DNA from: Papio anubis
Taxonomy: Eukaryota > Chordata > Mammalia > Primates > Cercopithecidae
DNA length: 64,000 nucleotides
Assembly: GCF_008728515.1 (NCBI RefSeq)
Contig: NC_044984.1
Location: 90,071,181-90,135,180 of the forward strand
Direction of reading: 5' to 3'
Part shown: in pieces, positions 55,881 through 64,000 of the stretch
How positions within the stretch are numbered: the stretch's first letter is position 1
Layout of the letters: each line of letters begins with the position of its first letter
Notes under the pieces: generated by a model
Database searches by the model: none
The model's input: only the letters and a program-made list of their open reading frames with translations
Told to the model about the DNA's origin: nothing
Program-made: the position numbers and the translations under genes

Positions 55881-56320
55881 GGTACCTTCTTTACCCAAGT
55901 GTTCTCCTGGAAGAAAATCTATGGTAACAGTGCAAAAGTTTTGAAACAGATGAGGTAGAGGAAATGAGTACTTTACAAAAGATTTCACAACAGATTCCCT
56001 TCAAGTAATGAATTTAGATAATTGCTGAATGTGATAGAAATTTTATCTATAGTTACATGTTTGCAGCAATACATCTGAAAGTGAAGCAGGGCCCCTGGAG
56101 CATTTATAGAAGAGGACGCAATGCTGCTGTGTAGGACTTTCTAGCAGGAAACACACCTGTTAATGAAACGATGGATGGACACATTTTCAAATATCTTGTG
56201 CATGCATAAGGCTCTAAAACTAATATTTGTATCAATCACAAAGGCTGACAATAAATACAGTTTGAAAATTTGCTGTAAGATTTCTTAGAAGACAGAAAAT
56301 AAAATAGAGACAATATAATA
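55881..56320. other. NTN4 intron, unassigned
   Basis: Nothing recognised. Confidence 0.4.
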
Positions 56321-56324
56321 AAGT

Positions 56325-56545
56325 TGGTAAGAGCACAAGCTTGGGAATCAGACTAACTGACTAGATCCTAACCAGAACTAGATTCCAGTGATGAGGCTTA
56401 TTATTTATAAGACCTTGTGAAATTAACTTCTTCAGCTGTCAGTTTTCTCATTAATGAAGGAAGCCACAGGGATGTTTTGTGAGGATTGAGATCATGTATG
56501 TAAATACTTAGAAATGTATCAGGCATCTAGTGGCACCAAATGCTA
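56325..56545 (+). mobile_element. MIR (plus)
   Basis: GTAAGAGCACAAGCTTGGGAATCAGAC, then CAGTTTTCTCATTAATGAAGG. Confidence 0.8.
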
Positions 56546-56599
56546 AAAAAAAAAAAAAAGGATATTATTATCTAGATGAAACATATTTGTATAAAAATG

Positions 56600-56810
56600 T
56601 TCACTACCCATTCATTCATTCACTCACAACTTTACCAAAGGGTTATCGAACTTTAAGGTTAACATGAACTATGCTAGGGGCCGAAGATACAAAGATGACT
56701 ACAAAAAGTCGTATCTCTTGAGTGAGAGAAGAGAGAAGTATAGATAACAACAGGGCAGTAAGCATTATACCCAAGGTAGTTCAGGGTGCATGAGAATACA
56801 GGAGCAATGA
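56600..56810 (-). mobile_element. L2 3' end (minus)
   Basis: CATTCATTCATTCACTCACAAC, then CTATGCTAGGGGCCGAAGATAC, in antisense L2 order. Confidence 0.7.
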
Positions 56811-56988
56811 ACTGCCTCATTGCAGATATGGTTTTTTTTAAAAGGAAACTAATGATCTGACTGGCTTTCAAAATAGCCTCCTTTGTATCAGAGAGGAACG
56901 CTGCTTTCTTGACTACTCTAAGTTCTATGGAATTAAGTTACTCTCTTGTTATATATTCCTTTCCTTGGACAAAAAAATTTAACCTATT

Positions 56989-57305
56989 GGCCAGGTGCAG
57001 AAGCTCATGCCTGTAATCACAGCACTTTGGGAGGAGGGCGAGGCAGGCAGATCACTTAAGGTCAGGAGTTTGAGACCAGCCTGGGCAACATGGCGAAAGT
57101 CCGTCTCTACTAAAAATACAAAAATTAGCTGGGTATAGTGGTGTGTCCCTGGAATCCCAAATACTCAGGAGGCTGAGGCAGGAGAATCGCTTGAATCTGG
57201 GAAGTGGAGGCTGCAGTGAGCTGAGATCGTGCCACTGCACTCCAGCCTGGGTGATAGAGCGAGACCCTGTCTCAAAAAAAAAAAATAAAAATAAAAAATA
57301 AAAAA
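56989..57305 (+). mobile_element. Alu (plus)
   Basis: Full dimer with an (AAAAT)n tail. TTAACCTATT before and TTAGCCTGTT after. Confidence 0.95.
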
Positions 57306-58368
57306 GTTAGCCTGTTACTCTCATTTTGTGGATCAGAGTATGTTGAAAAAAAGAAGAGTGTGATCTATGGTCCTGCTGCCCAGAAATATCATGTAGGACA
57401 AGAGTCACAGCGGTCAACCTGCATGAATATAAAAAGTATACAAACACAAGCACAAAACAGGAACATAATGGAACCATTATGGCTCCCTTTATTCTGAAGG
57501 GATTGCCATAGCCTTCAATGGTGGAGTCAAAGGAGGTAATTGCTGCGAGTTTATCTTTATTCCCACCTTCCGCTAGAACTCTGGGAATCTGCCTGCCTTC
57601 CACTGAGGGAGTGATCTGTGATCTCAAGCTCGCTGTTGAAACCATCAATGGAACTCAGCATCTTACCCCTTTGAAACTGGCCTCCTTTAATATTACCTGA
57701 TGGCTCTGACTTTTGTTATTTTGTTAGTAAAAGCTACACTGGGAGAAAAATACCCTAAAAGTATTTGCTCCTGATTTAGCTTTTCTAAAAACAGAACTCA
57801 GAGTTCAAGGCACTCAGCTGGGAAAGAAGCTGCTTGTCAAGATCTTTCACCACGACCCCGGCGGCCACTCCCTCGGCAGCGCCTCCAGGCTCCCAACATT
57901 GTTTTCTCCTGAAAAGGCCAAGGCCCTACAGAATTTCGGAGGGGGATTTTTAATAGCGAAGTCATTCCAAAAGCTGCCCAGCTGCCTGCTGAATTCTTAG
58001 AGCAAGGGGAACTTAAGGGAGATGATTTCGAGACACAGCTTTAAAGAGGAAAGGACACAATTTGAACTGTTATATATAAATTAAGTGTGAAGTTAAATAG
58101 TAGATACAATGAGATCTTTTATATTATTTTTCTTTTTGGCACCGTTTTCTTCTTTCCTTCTGCTATCAACTATTTTTGCTAGTGGATGAAAAGCTATAAA
58201 AAATAAGAAAAATTTGTAAATGTGCTTTACTCTGTGAAAGGCCATATGGTACCCCTTTACTATCCTAGGGAACATTTTTCTATTGGTCCGTGCAATGTTA
58301 TATACATTATGTTCAATGGTAGCTAGTTCCACAATATTCAAGGTATATTTAATTTCAAATAAAATTAT
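57306..58368. other. Non-repetitive intron island with a GC-rich core
   Basis: About 1 kb without a recognised repeat. The core at about 57840-57960 is much more GC-rich and CpG-containing than its surroundings (CACGACCCCGGCGGCCACTC). No exon is supported. Confidence 0.5.
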
Positions 58369-58661
58369 GGCCAGGCCTGATGGCTCGCCTGTAATCCCAG
58401 CACTTTGGGAGGACAAGGCAGGCAGATCACTTGAGGCTAGGAGTTCAAGACCAGTCTGGTCATCATGGTGAAACTCAAAATACAAAAATTAGCTGGGCGT
58501 GGTGGTGCAAACCTGTAATCCCAGCCACTCGGGAGGATGAGACACAAGAATCGTTTGAACCCGGGAGGTGGAGGTTGCAGTGAGCCGAGATGACACCACT
58601 GCACACTAACCTGGGCGACAGAGTGAGATTCTGTCTCAAAAAAAAAAAAAAAAAAAAAAAA
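58369..58661 (+). mobile_element. Alu (plus)
   Basis: Full dimer with a small deletion in the second promoter region, and a pure A-tail of about 25. Confidence 0.95.
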
Positions 58662-58892
58662 TGCTTGAATCAGTCTAATAAGAAAACAACCTGAATTATG
58701 ATTTGCCTTTCATTTACTGAAGTTCAGTGTCTCCTGAGTTTTTGTACATCCTACCCAAAACAGGGGTAGGATGCATGAGATCTGCCTCAAAAACTTTAAA
58801 AAATAAATGTACAGTATTTAAGTATGCTTCCTGTCTTCTACACACATTTAAATACATAATGCAAATAAATACAAAAGTCATAGCCTTTATTT

Positions 58893-59171
58893 TATTTTAT
58901 TTTGAGACAAAGTCTTGCTCTGTCGCCCAGGCTGGAGTGCAATGGCATGATCTCAGGTCACTGCAACCTCCGCCTCCTGGGTTCAAGCGATTCTCCTGCC
59001 TCAGCCTCCTGAGTAGCTGGGGTTACAGGTGTGTGCCACGACGCCTGGCTAATTTTTGTATTTTTAGTAGAGACAAGGTTTCACCATGTTGGCCAGGCTG
59101 GTCTTGAACTCCTAACCTCAAGTGATCTGCCTGCCTCAGCCTCCCAAAATGCTGGGATTACAGGCGTCCAG
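58893..59171 (-). mobile_element. Alu (minus), lacks its last bases
   Basis: Reverse Alu that skips from TACAGGCGT to CCAGCC. CATAGCCTTTATTTT before and CATAGCATTTATTTT after. Confidence 0.94.
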
Positions 59172-59439
59172 CCATAGCATTTATTTTTAATGCTTTACTA
59201 TGTGACTGCTGCTCAGCGTCCCTATTTAATTTCTGTATCATTCCTTTCCTGTTTACTAGTTGTAGCTGGGCCAGTTACTATTTATTCCTGGGTATATCTA
59301 AGAGATCTTACGCAGCTAAAAAGCCAATTTTATATTCTTGATTTGCTATTTCAATTAAAACTGAAGAAAACACTTTTGCATATACAGACAAATTTTATCA
59401 TGGGAAAACTTGGGTACACCATTCTCTCACTCCCTGCTT

Positions 59440-59612
59440 CCCTTCCTCTTTTCTTTTCTCTTTTCTTCCCTGCTGCTCCTCCTCCCCTCCCCTCCCCTCC
59501 TCTCCCTCCCCTCCCTCCCCTCTCCTCCCTCCCCTCCCTTCCTCCCTCCCTCCCTCCCTCCCTCCTTCCTTCCTTCCTTCCTTCCTTCCTTCCTTCCTTC
59601 CTTCCTTCTTTC
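59440..59612 (+). repeat. Polypyrimidine tract with (CCCT)n and (TTCC)n
   Basis: CCTCCC-type units grade into seven CCCT units and then about eleven TTCC units. Not attached to an Alu. Produces spurious Ser/Pro/Leu open frames. Confidence 0.96.
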
Positions 59613-59689
59613 CTTATTTTTCCACCTGTTCAGCCTCCTGTATTTCCAGTCTATTCAGCCACCTAGCCAGGAATTGGAGTTATCCCTAG

Positions 59690-59965
59690 CTCCCTTTTCC
59701 TTTGGAGAAACAAACCCTATTGGCTGTGTCTATCTTCAACCTCACCTTTGAACTGATGCGATTCATCCTGCCGTAATCTGTCATGCTCCCCTTTTTCTTC
59801 ATACTACTTATTATAGCTTTTAATTACATATTTACTTGGGTAAATTTATTTAGAGTCTATTTCCATGGGGAGAGAGACTATTTTGTTGCATAGACAGTGA
59901 CTAGAATAGGCCTGCCACATGAGAGGCACTGAATAAATCTAGGTTGAGTTTTTTAAATTGAATGA
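59690..59965 (+). mobile_element. L2 LINE 3' fragment (plus)
   Basis: CTCCCCTTTTTCTTCATACTAC, then CATGGGGAGAGAGACTATTTTG and CATGAGAGGCACTGAATAAATC. Confidence 0.7.
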
Positions 59966-60039
59966 TTTGTGTCATTTAAGAAATCTTTCTTAATAATTGA
60001 TGATCTTTTGGCCTCCAATAATCTTGTTCTGATTTCTCA

Positions 60040-60180
60040 CTTCATTGCTGTCACTATAGTACATTGTGAAGGGCCAGAGGATGGGAACCACATCTTTTTA
60101 TTGCTGTATCCCGCAAACCTAGGATAATGCCTGACCCATTTTAGCAACTCACTCAGCTTTGTTGCATCAGTAAATGAATG
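60040..60180 (+). mobile_element. L2 3' tail (plus)
   Basis: GCCAGAGGATGGGAACCAC, GCTGTATCCCGCAAACC and GGATAATGCCTGACCC. Confidence 0.6.
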
Positions 60181-60469
60181 TGCCTCTTAATAAGCAACAA
60201 CCATGAAATGATTTTATGTTCTGATGAACCTCCTAGAAGGTCCATACTACTCTTTATAGGTTTCTATTAATAGTATCTTAACACCACAGGATTGCAATAC
60301 TGGATGCTGAATACTAGAAACAGAAAACCACCCCTACAAATCTATGGTAGACTCAACTGGTCAAAACAAAGCAGATTATTCTGCACCTTCCCAGAGCAAG
60401 ACTATATCCTACATTTAATGCTTCAGTCCGTCCGGCTTTATTATTTATGTTTTGTAAGAAAAGTTCTTT

Positions 60470-60769
60470 CCAGGCATGGTGGCTCACACCTGTAATCTCA
60501 GTACTTTGGGAGGTTGAGGCCGGAGGATCACTTGAGCCCAGGAGTTCAAGACCACCCTGGGCAACACAGCAAGAGCCCGTCTCTACGAAAAATAAAAAAA
60601 AAAAATTAGCTGAGTGTGGTGGCATGGGCATGTAGTCCCAACTACTCGAGAGGCTGAGATGGGAGGATTATTTAAACCCGAGAGGTCAAGGCTGCAGTGA
60701 GCTGTGATCATGCCATTGCACTCCATTCAGCCTGGGTGACAGAGCAAAAACCTTGTCTCCAAAAAAAAA
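60470..60769 (+). mobile_element. Alu (plus)
   Basis: Full dimer from CCAGGCATGGTGGCTCACA to an A-tail. Confidence 0.95.
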
Positions 60770-61344
60770 GTTATTTTTTCTAACTTGATAGGGGACATTC
60801 TCCACCCATAAGTACTTTTCACTGGCAGCAAAATTTCCTTCATATGAATGAATCTGAAATTCCTTTCACCCAATCACATCTAATTGGAACTCTTCTAGGA
60901 AAGCAAATTATTTGTTGCCACACCTCTACTTCCCCCTTATACCTTTTGAGTATTTATAGAAAGTTGCTGCAGTATCCTTGAGAAAGTTTCTGGTTAATCT
61001 GACAATATTTATCATCTTTCACACTTATTCATTAGTATCTCTTTTCTTGATGGTTTTGTTGGCCTATCTGGAATATTCTCCAGTCATTTCCATCTTTCCT
61101 GTGCTAAGATTCTTTAGGATGAATTCAGTTCTTTAGATTCAAATGCTAGATGGCTATTTATCAGTAAGCAGACCCTTACAAAACTAAAGACGTTTACTTT
61201 AAAAAACAAAAAACAAAAAACTAGGTTCTTTAAAAATTATTTTTGCCTTTAAAATACATATCTTATTATTTCTTCCTTTGGGTTTTGATTCTATTTTCAT
61301 TAACTGGGTCACAGTGTGTAATAGAATTCTTTGGATCTTTGTAG
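60770..61344. other. NTN4 intron, unassigned
   Basis: Nothing recognised. Confidence 0.4.
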
Positions 61345-61850
61345 GTCATTGGATCTTTCCAGTCAGACCAACCTGGGTTCAAATCCCAGCCTTGGCACTG
61401 ACCAGCTATGTGAACATGGGCAAATTATGTACAATCATCCCTCCACATCTGTGGATTCAGCATCCGTAGAATCAACCCACTGTGGATCAAAAATATTTAA
61501 GAAGAAACCCAATAAAAACAGCAATACAACAATACAACTAAACACTACAGTATAACAACTACGTACATAGCATTTACATTGTATTGGGTATTATAAGTAA
61601 CCTAGAGATGATTTACAGTATATAGGGGGGTGTGCATATGTTATATGAAAATACTAAGCCATTTCGTATAAGAGACTTGAGACTCCATGAATTTTGGTAT
61701 CCTCAGAGATCCTGGAACCAATCCCTTGAGGATACTGCAGGTGGAGGAATAGGGACAACTGTAATCAATTTAAGTCTTGGTGTCTTCATTTGTAAAATAG
61801 AAAATATGCTACCTAGCACATAAGGATTGCTAAATTACCTAGCACGCTCT
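61345..61850 (+). mobile_element. MIR (plus) split by a MER2 element
   Basis: Left part 61345-61431 (CCTGGGTTCAAATCCCAGCC, then GGGCAAATTATGTA) and right part 61762-61850 (GGTGTCTTCATTTGTAAAATAG, then CTAGCACGC) are continuous when the insert is removed. Confidence 0.88.
61432..61761 (-). mobile_element. MER2-type Tigger (mariner-like) DNA transposon
   Basis: A 330-bp element with inverted ends CAATCATCCCTCC and (reverse complement) CAGTTGTCCCTAT, flanked by TA (61430-61431 and 61762-61763), as expected for Tc1/mariner insertion. Internal text (CATTTACATTGTATTGGGTATTATAAG) is typical of MER2. Confidence 0.9.
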
Positions 61851-62121
61851 CTGATCCATGACAGCCATTCACCAAATGCTCCTTCTCTTCTTTATGCTCC
61901 TTCTAATTATGTCCAGACTTTCTGAAGATTTACATATTTTCTAATTGTTTGCTTGATTATTACATATCCTCATCAAAAGAGAATGGTATACTATTTATTT
62001 ATTCAGTGAATTACTGAATTCCACTTTCTGCTTGGAAGACATTTTAGGGAATTTCATGACCTCGTCCACTTCTCTTCCCAAACATGACTGATTTTTATGA
62101 TTCATAAATTTGTAAAGTTTT

Positions 62122-62431
62122 GGCTGGGTGTAGTGGCTCCAGCCTGTGATCCCAGCACTTTAGGAGGCCAAGGTGGGAGGATCACTTGAGCTCAGGAGTT
62201 CAAGACCAGCCTGGGCAACATAGTAAGACCACGTCTATACTAAAAATAAAAAATTAAAAAATGAGCTGGGCATAATGGCACATGCCTGTAGTCCCAGCTA
62301 CTCAGAAGGCTGAGGCGGGAGAATTGCTTGAGCCCAGGAGTTTGAGGCTGCAATGAACCATGTTCATGCCACTGCACTCCAGCCTGGGCAATAGAGTGAG
62401 AGTCTACCTCAAAAAAAAAAAAAAAAAAAAA
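62122..62431 (+). mobile_element. Alu (plus)
   Basis: Full dimer from TGGCTGGGTGTAGTGGCTC to an A-tail of about 20. Confidence 0.95.
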
Positions 62432-63630
62432 TCGTAGCTTCTCCTTTTTTGGTGAATTTTAATATGCATTATTTAATCTTTTTAAAGGATTGCCTTAGTA
62501 TGATTATTATGTTATGACATATCTATTTTCTCTATTTCTCTTACTTCTTAACCCTCTGCTTTTACTTCCTGGATTTAAAAAAAAAAAAAAGAGCTGAGAT
62601 TAAAGTTTCCCAACTATTACTGCCAAGTTACTGTTCTATTTAAAGTGTGGTTTCCACAAACAGTTACTTCATATTCATTCTATGCTGGAATCATTCACAG
62701 TTGTTTCAATATAAAACAAGGATGTCTATGTTGTTTATATGGTATAAAATGAACTTGTGTGACTTTGCCAAACCTACAATTTGAAAGAAAAAGCCCACAA
62801 GTTACTATTTGAAGAGATCTCAGTGACCTTTGGGAAGGAATGGACTGGTTTACAGGCATGAGAATAAACAAATGAAAGGTGCTTATGTGGTCTTACATGT
62901 GTAATTGTGGTAAGGTATTCTGGATTTAATTACTGTAAAAATTGTACTTGAAAGATAGACTGAAATGAAAGCATCACTATACAAGAGGTAAAATGAAATA
63001 ACTGTTCAACAGAGATCTTTGCAAACAGAAATGCAGAGACTCTTCCCGAGAGCATCACAAGAAGGAACTGTTTGAGTAGAGTATGAAGAATGGCAATAGA
63101 GACTGAGGCAAGAGAGTCACCCACCCAAAGCACCTGCATTTCCATCAGTTAAGGAGTTTTCACCTAAGTTAGAAAGAAGGAAAAAAAAAAAAAAAGATCT
63201 GGATGATATAACTCTTTTTTTACAAAGATGGCTGGTTCATTTGGGTAGGTAGCCATGTAACCAGATGCTATCTTGGTAAATGCTTGGTTTGGGTTTTAGG
63301 GCAGAGAGACCAAGTTTATTTTTATTCATTCTGTGCTAAAAGGCAATTGACTACATTTATTTTGGCCCATCAGGGAAGAAGGAAGGGCATGTCAATCTTT
63401 CAAGAGGTTGTTTACTTTGACAGAGAATGAATTCTGCTTTCTTTTCCATTTTCTGATTTTTCTTTTAATATGGAGAAAGACTATGTAATAGTTAAAAATA
63501 TGTGTCTTGGCATAAAAGTCAATAAATTTATTGTAAAGGAATTAACTGTTTATTTCCTAAAAATAATTCTGTTCTACAGGCATTTCTTTAAACACCTGTT
63601 TCAAACGGTATGTTCTTCTAAAAGGAGGAA
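62432..63630. other. NTN4 intron, non-repetitive stretch
   Basis: About 1.2 kb with no recognised exon or repeat apart from short A-runs. Confidence 0.4.
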
Positions 63631-63826
63631 TTTTTTTTTTTTTTTTTTTTTTTTTTACTTAGGGTCTCACTCTGTTGCCCAGGCTGTGTAGTGCAGCGGC
63701 ATGATCATGGCTCACTGCAGCCCCAAACTCCTGGGCACAAGTGATCCTCTTGCCTCAGCCTCCTGAGTTGCTGGGACTACAAGTGCATACCATCATGCTC
63801 AGCTAATTAATTTTTTTTTTAAGAGA
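63631..63826 (-). mobile_element. 5'-truncated Alu (minus)
   Basis: Poly(T) of about 26, then reverse Alu text ending shortly after CAGCTAATTAATTTTTTTTT. Confidence 0.92.
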
Positions 63827-63855
63827 GCTTATGCTAGAGACAAGACTGCTATAAG

Positions 63856-64000
63856 CAGTGGTTTTCAAATGCTGGCCAGGAGACCAAAAGACCAGAATCA
63901 CCAACGATGCTTTTAAAAGGGATGCAGATTTCTATCCGGATGCCCTGTTGGAGATTCTGATTCAGTGTATTCTGGGCAGGACTCTAAGACTGCATATTTT
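63856..64000 (+). mobile_element. MER5A-like hAT element, cut by window edge
   Basis: Starts AGCAGTGGTTTTCAAATG and continues CCAGAATCACC and AGATTCTGATTCAGTG, in MER5A order, running off the window. Confidence 0.85.

Larger units (their letters stand above)
21690..64000 (-). other. NTN4: NTN4 gene, 3' portion (five exons plus introns)
   Basis: This is the span of the netrin-4 gene visible here, on the minus strand and running off the right edge. Five exons join in frame with GT-AG introns: 47125-46912, 46219-46104, 34140-34072, 29859-29689, 23108-22972. Introns are 692, 11963, 4212 and 6580 bp, plus at least 16.9 kb upstream. All four donors read GTGA and continue AT, GA, GT and GT. The peptide keeps the netrin-4 order of third laminin EGF module, linker and NTR domain. 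Roughly 235 residues are encoded, which fits the C-terminal part of a protein of about 628 residues (length from memory). The laminin N-terminal domain exon is absent, so the promoter lies outside. Netrin-4 is a secreted basement-membrane protein that binds laminin gamma chains. The introns hold many Alus and an opposite-strand PGAM1 retrocopy. Confidence 0.95.

Noticed and set aside
57307..57648. 113-codon reverse frame, considered as an NTN4 exon
   Set aside because: No netrin-like motif and no matching splice phase. I kept only the nearby GC-rich patch as a possible regulatory element.
59190..59751. Ser/Pro/Leu-rich frames of 113 and 158 codons
   Set aside because: They read through the (CCCT)n/(TTCC)n tract; low-complexity artefacts.

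Overview
This is a catarrhine primate, very probably human, nuclear sequence. It holds about 50 Alu copies, several with intact target-site duplications, plus L1, L2, MIR, hAT-Charlie and Tigger-type elements. The coding signal is sparse, is split by GT-AG introns, and lies on the minus strand. Nothing prokaryotic, viral or organellar is visible.

The one functional protein-coding gene I can support is the 3' half of NTN4 (netrin-4), on the minus strand and transcribed from right to left. NTN4 is known at human 12q22. Five coding exons join in frame: 46912-47125 (a complete laminin-type EGF module), 46104-46219 (linker with an N-glycosylation sequon), 34072-34140, 29689-29859 and 22972-23108 (together the C-terminal NTR/C345C domain and stop codon). 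The 3' UTR runs to about 21690, with an AATAAA signal at 21708-21713. Everything from about 47126 to the right edge appears to be intron. The upstream exons (laminin N-terminal domain and earlier EGF modules) lie outside the window.

Layout. 1-21690 is intergenic DNA downstream of NTN4. It contains an L1 with a 5' inversion (about 1316-1948), a dense nested Alu cluster (9.4-11.0 kb) with a 250-bp polypyrimidine tract, a local inverted duplication inside a MIR (12.3-12.5 kb) and an octamer minisatellite (19.6-19.8 kb). 21690-47125 is the NTN4 3' end and its introns. The largest of these introns (34141-46103) carries a frameshifted PGAM1 retrocopy on the opposite strand (36147 to about 37920) and an old L1 split by an Alu and a younger L1. 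47126-64000 is upstream intron, filled with Alu, L2, MIR, MER2 and MER5 copies.

I found no new biological system. The items most worth checking are rearrangement scars (inverted duplication, twin-priming L1, insertions with readable target-site duplications), two GC-raised non-repeat islands that could be regulatory, and length-variable tandem repeats. All repeat family names come from recognising consensus features by eye, not from a database search.
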